This document shows positions 35,168 to 44,318 of a stretch of 64,000 nt of DNA, one piece after another. The notes under the pieces were generated by a model that ran no database searches, was not told the origin of the DNA, and saw only the letters and a program-made list of their open reading frames with translations. A program made the translations under genes and the position numbers. Origin of the DNA: CAINVV01 sp963663005 (GTDB lineage: Bacteria; Bacteroidota; Bacteroidia; Bacteroidales; Prolixibacteraceae); NCBI GenBank assembly GCA_963663005.2, contig CAXXHH010000010.1:62001-126000 (forward strand), read 5' to 3'. The stretch's first letter is position 1, and each line of letters opens with the position of its first letter.

Positions 35168-38005
35168 ATGCTGACCTGTAACTACAAAGAACTGTATGAT
35201 CGTCTTGTGCCTACTATTGATCGAAATCGTATCTGGCACGATCCGTTGCATACTCTTGCATACGGGACAGACGCCAGCTTTTACCGGTTAATTCCAAAGA
35301 TTGTTATCAAAGCAAAAAACGAGGATGAGGTCTCCCTGATTTTGGAAGAGTCGTCAAAACTGATGCTACCCGTGACTTTCAGGGCAGCTGGCACGAGTCT
35401 TTCCGGCCAGGCCATTTCCGATTCGGTGTTGATAATTGCGGGCAACCATTGGAAGAGAGCGTCCGTGGAGGATAATGGCGCAGTTATCAGGCTGCAGCCC
35501 GGACTCACCGGGAGTGAAGCCAACGCGCTTCTGACAAAATACGGACGAAAAATAGGTCCGGATCCGGCATCCATCAATGCGGCAATGATTGGCGGGATAG
35601 CGGCCAACAATGCCAGCGGGATGTGCTGCGGGATTGCCGAAAATTCGTACCAGACATTGCTGAGTATGCGTGTCTTGCTCGAGGATGGTACGATGCTCGA
35701 CACCAGCGACACAAAAGAATGTGAAGCATTTCGGAAATCACACACCAGTCTGCTCAATCAGATTTCCATCCTGCATGATTTTGTTGTGGAGAATGAGGCG
35801 CTTACGAACCGAATCCGGCACAAATTCCGGATGAAAAATACGACAGGTTACAGCCTCAATGCGCTTATCGACTATTCCGACCCTATCGACATATTACAGC
35901 ATCTGATGATCGGTTCGGAAGGAACGCTCGGATTTATCTCTGAAATTCGGTACCGAACTGTGATCGAGCACCCTTTCAAGGCAAGCTCACTAATGCTCTT
36001 TCCTACGATACACGCCGCCTGTAAAGCGGTTATGCTTTTGCAGGATGCCCCGGTGGCAGCCGTTGAATTGATAGACCGGGCCGGATTGAGATCCGTCGAA
36101 GAGGAAAAGGGATTGCCTGTCGATCTCAAAAAACTGGACAGCGAAGTCTGTGCCTTGCTCGTCGAAACCAGATCCACCGATTCCGGAATATTAAAGAACC
36201 AGATACAGCAGATCATCACCGGAATCGGAAGCATACCGACCGTAGAACCCATCCTTTTCACCGACGATGTAACGGAATGCGCTCATCTCTGGAAAATCAG
36301 GAAAGGAATGTTTCCTTCGGTGGGCGCCATGCGAAAAAAAGGAACTACCGTGATCATTGAAGATGTTTCATTCCCGGTAGACAGATTGGCCGACGCAACG
36401 CTCGATCTGCAGCAGTTATTTGAAAAATGGGATTACCGGGAGGCGGTGATTTTTGGTCATGCCCTGATGGGAAACCTTCACTTTGTCTTTACGCAGGATT
36501 TTGGCTCCGACCAGGAAATTGTACGGTACAAAAGTCTGATGCAGGATGTCGCCGATCTGGTTGTGACAAAATACGATGGCGCGCTCAAAGCAGAGCATGG
36601 CACAGGCCGGAATATGGCTCCTTTTGTGGAAATGGAATGGGGCGCGGAGGCGTATCAACTGATGAAACGGATCAAAACCATCTTCGATCCGAACAATTTG
36701 CTCAATCCGGGAGTCATCATCAACGACGATCCTCAGGCTCACCTGAAGAATTTGAAACCAATTCCGGCAGCTCACGAGAAGATTGATACCTGTATCGAAT
36801 GCGGATTCTGTGAGCCAAGTTGTGTCTCTGCAGAACTGACGCTTACTCCCCGACAAAGGATTGTCGTTTACCGCGAAATAGCCAATCTGCGCACAACAGG
36901 CAAAGAGCCCCATCTGCTTGCGGCGCTGAACAAATCGTATCGCTACGATGGCAACGAAACCTGCGCAACCGATGGTCTTTGCGCGACAAGCTGTCCGGTG
37001 AAGATTGATACAGGCAAACTGATCAAAGCTATCCGACAGGAGGAGATTGGCGGCGGACAACAAAGAGGATTATGGGTAGCGAATCGCATGCATCTGGTAA
37101 CCGCATTTTTGAGTAGCGGACTATCGATCGTATCCTTCTTCCACAAGATCCTGGGTACTTTCTTTATGACCAATATCTCAAAAGGACTCCGTTGGATCTC
37201 CTTCAAAAAAATACCTCTCTGGAACAAATGGATGCCAACCGGAGCAAAGTCGATACGAGCCAATTCTTCAGTCAGGGAATCCGGCACACCAAAAACCGGA
37301 CTAAAAGTGGTTTATTTCCCATCGTGCATCAATCGGGCCATGGGGCCATCCGGGTACGGCAAGGAAAAACAGCTATCAGAGGTGCTGGTGAAACTGCTGC
37401 ACAAAGGCGGTTTCGAAATTATCTATCCGGAGAAGCTTTCGGAATTGTGCTGTGGCATGGCCTTCTCCAGCAAGGGATATATCGAAGCCGGACGAAAAAA
37501 ATCGAACGAATTGGAGGCTGCACTTCTGAAAGCCAGCAATAATGGAGCCTATCCGATCTTGTGCGACATGAGTCCCTGCCTGTTCACCATGCGGGAAAAC
37601 ATGGGAGCTCAAATGAAGCTTTACGAACCGGTAGAATTTATTTTGGAGCATCTGTTGGCAAGACTCACAATTGAACCGCTTAACGAAACGGTGGCCGTCT
37701 TTCCGGTGTGCAGCCTGAAGAAGATGGGATTGGAGCAAAAACTGACGGAGCTGGCAAAACTGTGCGCCAGAGAGGTGGTAGTAGCCGAAACCAACTGTTG
37801 CGGATTCGCCGGCGACCGCGGATTCTCTTTCCCAGAGCTAAATAAGCATGGATTACGTACCCTGAAAGATCAACTTCCCACATCGGTTCTGAAAGGCTAT
37901 TCAAATAGTAGAACATGCGAAATCGGCCTCAGCCAGCATTCCGGAATACCGTTCCAATCCATTGTTTATCTGGTGGATCAGGTAAGTAGCGGGAAAGAAT
38001 CGTAA
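35168..38005 (+). CDS. FAD/Fe-S fused D-lactate (glycolate)-type dehydrogenase
   Basis: 945 residues. N-terminal PCMH FAD-binding domain (VTFRAAGTSLSGQ, GGIAANNASGMCCG, GSEGTLGFISE), FAD-oxidase C domain with FGHALMGNLHF and KAEHGTGRNMAPFVE, then a ferredoxin-like module with CIECGFCEPSC (about 541) and a second cluster CATDGLCATSCP (about 600). The last third has two CCG motifs (LCCGMAFSSKG, NCCGFAGDRGF) as in heterodisulfide-reductase/GlcF subunits. Such fusions oxidise D-lactate or other D-2-hydroxy acids and pass electrons to quinone or another carrier. D-lactate use would fit the lar operon 24 kb away, but substrate is inferred. Its 3' end carries a TTTTGGA repeat. Confidence 0.88.
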   Translation: MLTCNYKELYDRLVPTIDRNRIWHDPLHTLAYGTDASFYRLIPKIVIKAKNEDEVSLILEESSKLMLPVTFRAAGTSLSGQAISDSVLIIAGNHWKRASVEDNGAVIRLQPGLTGSEANALLTKYGRKIGPDPASINAAMIGGIAANNASGMCCGIAENSYQTLLSMRVLLEDGTMLDTSDTKECEAFRKSHTSLLNQISILHDFVVENEALTNRIRHKFRMKNTTGYSLNALIDYSDPIDILQHLMIGSEGTLGFISEIRYRTVIEHPFKASSLMLFPTIHAACKAVMLLQDAPVAAVELIDRAGLRSVEEEKGLPVDLKKLDSEVCALLVETRSTDSGILKNQIQQIITGIGSIPTVEPILFTDDVTECAHLWKIRKGMFPSVGAMRKKGTTVIIEDVSFPVDRLADATLDLQQLFEKWDYREAVIFGHALMGNLHFVFTQDFGSDQEIVRYKSLMQDVADLVVTKYDGALKAEHGTGRNMAPFVEMEWGAEAYQLMKRIKTIFDPNNLLNPGVIINDDPQAHLKNLKPIPAAHEKIDTCIECGFCEPSCVSAELTLTPRQRIVVYREIANLRTTGKEPHLLAALNKSYRYDGNETCATDGLCATSCPVKIDTGKLIKAIRQEEIGGGQQRGLWVANRMHLVTAFLSSGLSIVSFFHKILGTFFMTNISKGLRWISFKKIPLWNKWMPTGAKSIRANSSVRESGTPKTGLKVVYFPSCINRAMGPSGYGKEKQLSEVLVKLLHKGGFEIIYPEKLSELCCGMAFSSKGYIEAGRKKSNELEAALLKASNNGAYPILCDMSPCLFTMRENMGAQMKLYEPVEFILEHLLARLTIEPLNETVAVFPVCSLKKMGLEQKLTELAKLCAREVVVAETNCCGFAGDRGFSFPELNKHGLRTLKDQLPTSVLKGYSNSRTCEIGLSQHSGIPFQSIVYLVDQVSSGKES

Positions 38006-38010
38006 GAAGA

Positions 38011-38035
38011 GGGAAATTTTGGATTTTGGATTTCG
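38011..38035. repeat. TTTTGGA repeat after dehydrogenase stop (family 3)
   Basis: GGAAATTTTGGATTTTGGAT in sense orientation starts about 6 bp after the TAA. The same core follows the EamA gene (46396-46420) and the gene ending at 46304. Confidence 0.75.
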
Positions 38036-38042
38036 CGCCAGG

Positions 38043-38062
38043 ATCATTTCATAAAGTGATCT
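38043..38062. terminator. Hairpin between convergent genes
   Basis: GATCATTTCATAAAGTGATC folds as GATCA(C/T)TT-type arms around a 4-nt loop, with T-rich sequence after it. Lies between the dehydrogenase stop and the convergent TPR gene. Confidence 0.5.
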
Positions 38063-38100
38063 TGATTCCTTAACCGTTTACAGAAGTGCAAAACCCCAAT

Positions 38101-38802
38101 TTAAATCAGCATTTGCAATTGCGTCGAACAATTCTTTTTGAGGTTCTTCGCATTTACATCATTGGGATTCATCTGAAGACTCATATCCACCCACTTAAGA
38201 CACTCCTTAAAATCAATTCTGGCTCTGTCGTTCAGCTCTTTAAATGCCTTGTCGGCAGAGGACACCTTGCCCGACTTCACCATCGCAGAGGCACTTTTCA
38301 TGGTTTCCAGAGCTTTATGGTAACATTTATCGCCTTCTTCGCAATAATACGTGCCAAGCATCCCTTTTAAACCACTGGAATTGGGAACTTTTGCCAGTCC
38401 TTCTTTCAGTACTTTAAGATAATCAGCATTATTTTTCTGCGCCTTCATGATACAGGCTTTGTATTGATAAGCCATGTCGGTATTTTGCCCGGCCGCCAAA
38501 CACATCTCAAAGTATTTCAATGACTTAGGCATATCATTCAGGTTGTAGGCGCAAGTGCCCATAGAATAAATCATTGCGTAGTCGGCAGGTTGACCACTGG
38601 TTGCCGCCAGCACAGATTCGAATTTTGCCAGTGCCGTTTTGTAATCTTTCATGGCTAAGGCTTTGTTTCCCTCATTTTTCGCGGCGGAGGTTTGCATTGC
38701 CTGCACTTTTTGGGCTTTTTGCGCTTTCCTGGTAGGTTCTTTTTGAGCATTCAACAGCGTAAATGCAAAACATAAAAATAAAACAACAAAAAATCGTTTC
38801 AT
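38101..38802 (-). CDS. Exported TPR-like protein
   Basis: 233 residues with a signal peptide (FFVVLFLCFAFTLLNA) and a Lys/Gln-rich linker (RKAQKAQKVQAMQ). Three to four TPR-like units follow: EGNKALAMKDYKTALAKFES, MGTCAYNLNDMPKSLKYFEMC, and YCEEGDKCYHKALETM. Such proteins scaffold complexes in the periplasm or outer envelope; no partner is evident. Same strand as the small TPR gene and relA-like gene. Confidence 0.75.
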   Translation of the reverse strand: MKRFFVVLFLCFAFTLLNAQKEPTRKAQKAQKVQAMQTSAAKNEGNKALAMKDYKTALAKFESVLAATSGQPADYAMIYSMGTCAYNLNDMPKSLKYFEMCLAAGQNTDMAYQYKACIMKAQKNNADYLKVLKEGLAKVPNSSGLKGMLGTYYCEEGDKCYHKALETMKSASAMVKSGKVSSADKAFKELNDRARIDFKECLKWVDMSLQMNPNDVNAKNLKKNCSTQLQMLI

Positions 38803-38889
38803 CTTTCAAAATTTTAGATTTAACTTCCTCATTTATATCGATGTAAAAGAAATTTCGATATAAATTCTATCAAAGTTAACTAAAATAAA

Positions 38890-39168
38890 TCACGGATTGA
38901 ACTGATCGATGTGGAAAAATCCAAGAATATTTAGGATTAAATCTACGTACGTTTGGGCAGCCGTCAGATCAGGATTTAGTTGCAAACATTTGCGAAAACA
39001 GTTTAGCGCCTTGCCCCAATTCTGATTGTTGTAGTGGATTTCTCCCGCCAGAAAAATGGCCGGACAATTTTCTTCCAAAGCGGGAATACTCAAGAGCTCA
39101 AGCGCTTTATCCGAATCCCCCTCTTTCCACAAAATTTGCGCCTCCGCAATTATATTTTCCATGCTCAT
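38890..39168 (-). CDS. Small TPR-repeat protein
   Basis: About 92 residues from the ATG at 39168 (MSMENIIAEAQ). The frame stays open upstream to 39300, but that extension is three REP-type palindromes read as WTHRDAS, WTNRDLS and WMHRDAP, so it is not counted as protein. Two helical repeat units are visible: AEAQILWKEGDSDKALELL and FLAGEIHYNNQNWGKALNCF. Cytosolic; function unknown. Lies just downstream of the RelA-like gene on the same strand. Confidence 0.7.
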   Translation of the reverse strand: MSMENIIAEAQILWKEGDSDKALELLSIPALEENCPAIFLAGEIHYNNQNWGKALNCFRKCLQLNPDLTAAQTYVDLILNILGFFHIDQFNP

Positions 39169-39198
39169 ATCACAACATCCAATCCATAAAAACCGTAC

Positions 39199-39293
39199 GG
39201 GCGCATCGCGATGCATCCATACAACCCATTCATCCACAAACCGTACGGACAAATCGCGATTTGTCCATACAGAGGACGCATCGCGATGCGTCC
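39199..39293. repeat. Three REP-like palindromes between relA-like and TPR genes
   Basis: GGACAAATCGCGATTTGTCC (39247-39266) and GGACGCATCGCGATGCGTCC (39274-39293) are perfect 20-bp palindromes; GGGCGCATCGCGATGCATCC (39199-39218) is imperfect. All share core TCGCGA and are followed by ATAC. The flank AACCGTACGG precedes the first two. Arms AAA/TTT and GCA/TGC differ from the AGG/CCT arms near RAYT but keep pairing. Confidence 0.9.
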
Positions 39294-39300
39294 ATACCAT

Positions 39301-41496
39301 TCATCCATCCGACCGCGTAACCGAATCTACCCCTTTGATATTTTTCAGCTTTTGCATCAGAAAATCAAGGTGGTGTGTATCGTTTACATAAACGCGCAAG
39401 GTGCCTTCGAAAGAGCTGTTTTCGCTGTTAATATTAATCGAACGCATCTGAACGCCAACCTCTTTCGCGATGATGTGGGTTATGTCGTTCATCAGACCGA
39501 TTCTGTCTGAACCACCAATCCGTACCGTCGCCTGAAATGAGTTTCGTTTGTTAGTAGTCCGCCATTTTGCCTTAATAAGCCGATACGGATATCGCTCAAT
39601 CATCTGTTTGGCATTCGGACAGGAAATACGGTGAATTTTTATCCCTTCCCGAATCGTGACAAAACCGAAAATATCGTCACCAAAGATTGGATTGCAGCAG
39701 GCGGCTAATTTGTAAATAACATTTTTGAGGTCGTTGTCTATCACCAGAAAATCATCACCCGAATCAAACGAGAGTTCCTTCAATTCGGAAGGGGCAAGGA
39801 TGGCTGACAACCGCTCCTTCGAACTTTGCTCCTCCTGAACACTAATAACCTCCTTGATTCCAAGCGGATCTATCTTACCGATGGAAACCTGATAATATAA
39901 TTCGGTAGCCAGTTTGAGTTTATAATGCTTCAGCAGATCCCGGATAACCTGATCCGTCAGCTCAATTTTCCAATTCTTAAATTTCCGTTTGAGTATCTCG
40001 CGGCCGTTATCTGATTCGCGTTTTTGCTCCTCGTTCAAACTGGCTTTGATGCGGGATTTCGCCTTCGAAGTAACGACGAAATCAAGCCAGTCGAGTTTGG
40101 GCTTCTGATTATTGGAAGTTTCGACGATGGGCTGATCTCCGTTCTTCAACTGATATTTCAGCGTTACAAGCTTGCCGTTGACTTTCCCGCCAACACAATG
40201 ATCGCCGATATGTGAATGAATCTCGTACGCGAAATCGAGCAAGGTGGCGCCTGCCCTAAGCTTAATCAGGTCGCCCTTGGGCGTAAAAACAAAGATCTCG
40301 TCGTCGTAGATATTTACCTTGAAATCCTCAATAAAATCTGCCGGACTAAGCAGCGGATTTTCCAATATCTCCCGTATATTTTTTAGCCAGTCGTCCAGTT
40401 CCTTTCCGCCAGCCTTTCCCTCTTTGTAACGCCAATGGGAAGCCAGTCCATTTTCGGCCACATCATCCATCCGGTGTGTCCGGATTTGCACTTCAACCCA
40501 TTTTTTATCGGGGCCAAGCACCGTTGTATGAAGCGATTCATAGCCATTTGACTTGGGAAAAGTGATCCAGTCGCGTAGCCGTTCCGGATTTGAGAGGTAC
40601 TCTTCCGTTACCACGGAAAACACTTGCCAGCACTCGGCTTTCTCGTTCTCAGGTTTGGAATTAAGGATAATCCGGATCGCAAAAAGGTCATACACTTCGT
40701 GAAAATCGACCTCTTGCTTTTTCATCTTGTTCCAGATCGAAAAGATTGATTTTGTACGGGCTTTCATATCAAAATCAAACCCTCGCTTTTTCAGCTTTTT
40801 CTCGATCGGTTTTACGAACGCCGAAACGAAATTCGCCCTTTCAACTTTCGTTTCCTGGAGCTTTTCAACGATATGCTTGTAATCGGCCGGATGCAAATAT
40901 TTCAATGAAAGATCCAATAACTCTGAATTGATTTTATACAAGCCCAAACGATGCGCCAGCGGGGCATACAGATGCCACGAATCGATGGAGGTGCGTTGCT
41001 GCAGAGATGGAGGCACATTGTCGAGGTTGCGCATATCCTGTAGCTGATCCGCAATTTTGATAAGGATAACGCGGACATCGCCGGATAATGCCAGCATCAG
41101 TCTTCTGAAATTCTCACTCTGAACGGCTATATTCTCAGTATTCAGGGAGTTAATTTTGATGATACCGTCCAAAATTTCGGCTACTCCGGGACGGAAAGAC
41201 TTTTTGATTTCTGCCGCAGAGAACGGTTGATCAGTCTTATCAAAGACATTGTGCAACAAACAAGCGATCAGCGAATCGGTAGAAAGCCCCAGTTCCACAA
41301 CAGCGATCCGGGCTACCGAAATGGAGTGATGCAGAATATATTCGCCATTTTCCCATTTCCGGGTGCCGAGGATAGATAGCGCATAATCCATCGCACTATG
41401 CACCAGAGGAAAGTCCATTTCAGAAATCTGAACCTTACATTCGGTAATTAATGCGTTGTAACTCTCTTTGATATGTTCAATGCCGGTTGTTTCCAT
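39301..41496 (-). CDS. RelA/SpoT-family (p)ppGpp synthetase with degenerate hydrolase site
   Basis: 731 residues, full long-RSH layout: HD domain, synthetase, TGS (VFTPKGDLIKLRAGATLLDFA) and C-terminal ACT (RIGGSDRIGLMNDITHII). Synthetase residues are intact: VYDLFAIRIIL with its Asp, GYESLHTTV, and EVQIRTHRMDDVAENG with its Glu. The hydrolase site is broken: HD reads H82-N83 (LLHNVFDKT), the catalytic Glu-Asp pair reads Asp86-Lys87, and the RLHN motif reads QLQD at 151-154. It should therefore make but not degrade the alarmone, like E. coli RelA, and a bifunctional partner must exist elsewhere. Next gene upstream is the CBM9-like protein. Confidence 0.9.
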   Translation of the reverse strand: METTGIEHIKESYNALITECKVQISEMDFPLVHSAMDYALSILGTRKWENGEYILHHSISVARIAVVELGLSTDSLIACLLHNVFDKTDQPFSAAEIKKSFRPGVAEILDGIIKINSLNTENIAVQSENFRRLMLALSGDVRVILIKIADQLQDMRNLDNVPPSLQQRTSIDSWHLYAPLAHRLGLYKINSELLDLSLKYLHPADYKHIVEKLQETKVERANFVSAFVKPIEKKLKKRGFDFDMKARTKSIFSIWNKMKKQEVDFHEVYDLFAIRIILNSKPENEKAECWQVFSVVTEEYLSNPERLRDWITFPKSNGYESLHTTVLGPDKKWVEVQIRTHRMDDVAENGLASHWRYKEGKAGGKELDDWLKNIREILENPLLSPADFIEDFKVNIYDDEIFVFTPKGDLIKLRAGATLLDFAYEIHSHIGDHCVGGKVNGKLVTLKYQLKNGDQPIVETSNNQKPKLDWLDFVVTSKAKSRIKASLNEEQKRESDNGREILKRKFKNWKIELTDQVIRDLLKHYKLKLATELYYQVSIGKIDPLGIKEVISVQEEQSSKERLSAILAPSELKELSFDSGDDFLVIDNDLKNVIYKLAACCNPIFGDDIFGFVTIREGIKIHRISCPNAKQMIERYPYRLIKAKWRTTNKRNSFQATVRIGGSDRIGLMNDITHIIAKEVGVQMRSININSENSSFEGTLRVYVNDTHHLDFLMQKLKNIKGVDSVTRSDG

Positions 41497-41514
41497 TCTC
41501 TAATTTTTTTATGC

Positions 41515-42195
41515 TCAAATTACCAGCGTCGCCTCCCCGAAAAACTGAGGAAGATGAAAGTCTGGCGTGGCAGACCCGATGACGCTCCAGGAAAGAAAAT
41601 GCGGTTTTTGGGTTAAATCTCCACACTTGTAAAAATTTGCCCGGAAGGAACTTCCTGGCATCAATCCAAGCAAATCAAGCGGAATTGCCACACCCAATTC
41701 CCAATCAAATTCGGTGCCCTCACTCGGCATATTCCCTGTGATTATACCCGGAAAGCGAAGGATTTGTTTCATCACATCTGCCGATACCAATTCTCTGTCT
41801 TCTTTACTGCCGATCGCCGACAGGCAGATACCCAAGGAATTAAACTCGAAATTCCGATAGATGCATTCTGCACTTAGCCTGCCGGGATCATTTTCATCCA
41901 CGTCTGTGGTACAAAAAAATTCGACGCACGAATCCTCCCATACAGCTTGCTGGTCGACCAGCGCCTTCGCCCTGAAGAAATCCCTTTTCACCTCATACAG
42001 AAGCCATAACCAGGATTTACTATAACCCAATCTAAGACGTACAGACGGCCGATATGGATAATCCGACCAATTTAATGACTCGATCGCGACCTCAATTCCG
42101 GCCTGCTCCATTTTTGATTTTACCCCCTGTATATCAAATGATAATGGATCTTCGACCAGCGGAATTTGTAATTTCTGAATGGAATTAACAGCCAT
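41515..42195 (-). CDS. Carbohydrate-binding family 9-like protein
   Basis: 226 residues without a signal peptide. The beta-sandwich pattern of DOMON/CBM9-like proteins is seen: LRLGYSKSWLWLLYEVKRDFFRA, WEDSCVEFFC, YRNFEFNSLG, and WELGVAIPLDLLGLMPGSSFRANFYKC-type strands (kept here in parts). Bacteroidota commonly encode such free-standing proteins; their ligand is not established and the lack of a secretion signal is noteworthy. It precedes the RelA-like gene by 18 bp. Confidence 0.75.
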   Translation of the reverse strand: MAVNSIQKLQIPLVEDPLSFDIQGVKSKMEQAGIEVAIESLNWSDYPYRPSVRLRLGYSKSWLWLLYEVKRDFFRAKALVDQQAVWEDSCVEFFCTTDVDENDPGRLSAECIYRNFEFNSLGICLSAIGSKEDRELVSADVMKQILRFPGIITGNMPSEGTEFDWELGVAIPLDLLGLMPGSSFRANFYKCGDLTQKPHFLSWSVIGSATPDFHLPQFFGEATLVI

Positions 42196-42286
42196 ATACA
42201 GCGTCTGAAAGATTGAGAGAGTAATATTAATTCAAAATGGCATCAAAAAAAAATGCTATTTTTAGGTTGTATTTAAACAACTAAAC

Positions 42287-42937
42287 ATGGTTCGAAAATG
42301 GGCAATCCGGCTTGGCTTAATTCTGGGGGTACTTGGCCTTGGATTCTTCATTTTTGTTTTGTGGATTAATCTGGAGGTGACCAAAATAGGTAAGCAATAC
42401 TCCTATAATTCAATTAGTAACATCCCGCATAACCATTGCGCTGTGGTTTTGGGAACCAATAAATACATCAGCGCCGGCAAGGTAAATCTCTATTATACAT
42501 ACAGAATTCAGTCGGCCGTTTTGCTGTACAAAAGCAAGAAGATCGACTATATAATTGTCAGCGGCGACAATAAATACAAGAGTTACAACGAACCTATTTC
42601 CATGTTCAATGATTTGGTGGAGGCTGGTATCCCGAAAGACAGGATAATTCTTGATTATGCCGGATTTCGGACCCTCGACTCGGTAGTCCGCTGCTTCATG
42701 GTTTTTGGGCAACATCAGTTCACCGTAATATCTCAACCGTTCCATAATCACCGGGCCGTTTTTATCGGACGAAAACGTGGGTTGGAAGTAATTGCCTTCA
42801 ATGCAGGCGACCAGGTGGGCAGACCTTCCATCAAAGTCATTTTAAGAGAAATAGGCGCCAGAGTTCTACTTTCCTATGATCTCCTAACGGGCACGCAACC
42901 CCATTTTTTGGGCGAAAAGATTCAGGTGCCTGAGTAA
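42287..42937 (+). CDS. SanA/YdcF/ElyC-like (DUF218) membrane protein
   Basis: 216 residues: one N-terminal membrane helix (LGLILGVLGLGFFIFVLWI), then a DUF218 domain with HCAVVLGTNKYISAGKVN, YIIVSGDNKYKSYNEP and DYAGFRTLDSVVR, the SanA pattern. Members act in envelope integrity and vancomycin tolerance in enterobacteria by an unknown mechanism. Divergent from the CBM9-like gene. Confidence 0.82.
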   Translation: MVRKWAIRLGLILGVLGLGFFIFVLWINLEVTKIGKQYSYNSISNIPHNHCAVVLGTNKYISAGKVNLYYTYRIQSAVLLYKSKKIDYIIVSGDNKYKSYNEPISMFNDLVEAGIPKDRIILDYAGFRTLDSVVRCFMVFGQHQFTVISQPFHNHRAVFIGRKRGLEVIAFNAGDQVGRPSIKVILREIGARVLLSYDLLTGTQPHFLGEKIQVPE

Positions 42938-43049
42938 AATTGTGAATATGAAGTTGAATGAATAAACTTCATATTTATTTGATATTCTGATAATTTTCAC
43001 TTTTTCTTAGTTGACTACCTTCGCACTGAATTATTACCTGATTTCTTAA

Positions 43050-43817
43050 ATGGAGGAGACTTCGAAAAATATCAAAGAGGCGGAAGCAACGCTCCTGAAT
43101 ATCGGCACGTTGCTGATGAGCTCCGGTGCGAGTACGGGAAGAGTTCGGACAACGGTTAACCGGATCGCTGACGCACTGGGTTACAACATCGAACTATTGA
43201 TTACCAACCGTTCGCTGATGTTGAAAGTTATTGACGAGGAGTCTGATCAATTTATTGCAAGTCTCAAACGTACCTCACCGCACGGTGTCAATTTTCGAAT
43301 TGTTTCCGGTATAAGCCGAATGAGCTGGAGAGTCGTTGAAGAAAAATGGAATATTCCCCAAATCAATGCTGAGATCGACCGACTGGTGGCCCTTCCCCAT
43401 TATCCAAGATTACTGGTTTTGTCAGCCGTGGCTTTGGCTGGCAGCTCATTTTGCGCGCTTTTCGGCGGCAAAGGCGTAGAATTACTGGTGGCATTCGTTG
43501 CCACATTTGTCGGACTGTTTGTGCGTCAGGAAGCGCTTAAAAAGAGGTTCAATCCTTTTGTGGCCATATTCTTTGCTGCATTTGCGGCCTCAATCTTATC
43601 AGGACTCTCCGTGAAACTTGGCATTGGCAGTTCTCCTGATCTTGCTTTTGCCACCTCCGTACTTTTTCTGGTTCCAGGAGTACCGCTGATCAACTCCTTC
43701 ACGGATATGATCGATGGCAACGTCCTGAACGGAATTGTGCGCGGAATACACGGATTAATTATCGCGCTGGCCATCGCCCTGGGATTACTCGGCGCCAAAT
43801 TTTTATTAAATATCTGA
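43050..43817 (+). CDS. Threonine/serine exporter, ThrE N-terminal-type subunit
   Basis: 255 residues. DUF1212 pattern: an N-terminal soluble part (LLNIGTLLMSSGASTGRVRTTVNRIADALG) then about five membrane helices including LLVAFVATFVGLFVRQEALK and FLVPGVPLINSFTDMIDGN. In Corynebacterium one ThrE protein covers both halves; here, as often in Bacteroidota, the second half is the next gene, 4 bp away. A TACCTTCG box at 43016-43023 could be the promoter -7 element. Confidence 0.88.
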   Translation: MEETSKNIKEAEATLLNIGTLLMSSGASTGRVRTTVNRIADALGYNIELLITNRSLMLKVIDEESDQFIASLKRTSPHGVNFRIVSGISRMSWRVVEEKWNIPQINAEIDRLVALPHYPRLLVLSAVALAGSSFCALFGGKGVELLVAFVATFVGLFVRQEALKKRFNPFVAIFFAAFAASILSGLSVKLGIGSSPDLAFATSVLFLVPGVPLINSFTDMIDGNVLNGIVRGIHGLIIALAIALGLLGAKFLLNI

Positions 43818-43821
43818 CCGG

Positions 43822-44316
43822 ATGGATTATATCGCACTCCTGGAAAAAGGTTTTTGGGCCGGATTTGCGGCACTGGGATTTGCCGTTTTGTTCAATGTAC
43901 CCCAACGGACACTGATTATTATTTGGGGACTGGGCGCTCTTGGCGGATTAACGAAATTTTTTCTTTTGAACCTGGACGTAAGCATCGCGCTCGCTTCTTT
44001 GGCCGGTGCCACTGTAATCGGAGTCTTAAGTGTCTATGCCGCGCATAACAAACAGTCACCGCCACTTGTCTTCTCCACGCCCGCAGTAATACCAATGGTT
44101 CCCGGCGCCTTTGCCTACCGGATGATGCTCGGATGCATGGAACTGGCCGGAACGTCAGCCAACTCAGAAACATATTTAAAAACGCTGGCCGAAACTACCA
44201 ACAACGGTTTGAAAGCATTTTTTATACTGATTGCATTATCTGCGGGCGTTGCCATCCCCATGCTGATCACTAGAAAGGACACTTTTAAGCGGATAAAGAG
44301 CAGCGAAGAGGAGTAG
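43822..44316 (+). CDS. Threonine/serine exporter, ThrE C-terminal-type subunit
   Basis: 164 residues, DUF3815 pattern with four to five membrane helices: FNVPQRTLIIIWGLGALGG, ASLAGATVIGVLSVYAA and the conserved PAVIPMVPGAFAYRMM. Starts 4 bp after its partner and must act with it. Ends 2 bp from the convergent ATP-grasp-like gene. Confidence 0.88.
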   Translation: MDYIALLEKGFWAGFAALGFAVLFNVPQRTLIIIWGLGALGGLTKFFLLNLDVSIALASLAGATVIGVLSVYAAHNKQSPPLVFSTPAVIPMVPGAFAYRMMLGCMELAGTSANSETYLKTLAETTNNGLKAFFILIALSAGVAIPMLITRKDTFKRIKSSEEE

Positions 44317-44318
44317 TC

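Noticed and set aside
36416..37063. 215-residue open frame opposite the FAD/Fe-S dehydrogenase
   Set aside because: Antisense shadow of a strongly conserved gene; composition is Cys/His-rich without any motif.
39211..39510. Frames on the + strand through the palindrome cluster
   Set aside because: They run antisense into the RelA-like gene end; peptide is only palindrome translation.
42287..42937. Treating the DUF218 gene as a sugar or cofactor enzyme linked to CBM9-like protein
   Set aside because: They are divergent and share no pathway evidence; SanA-like membrane role is the simpler reading.
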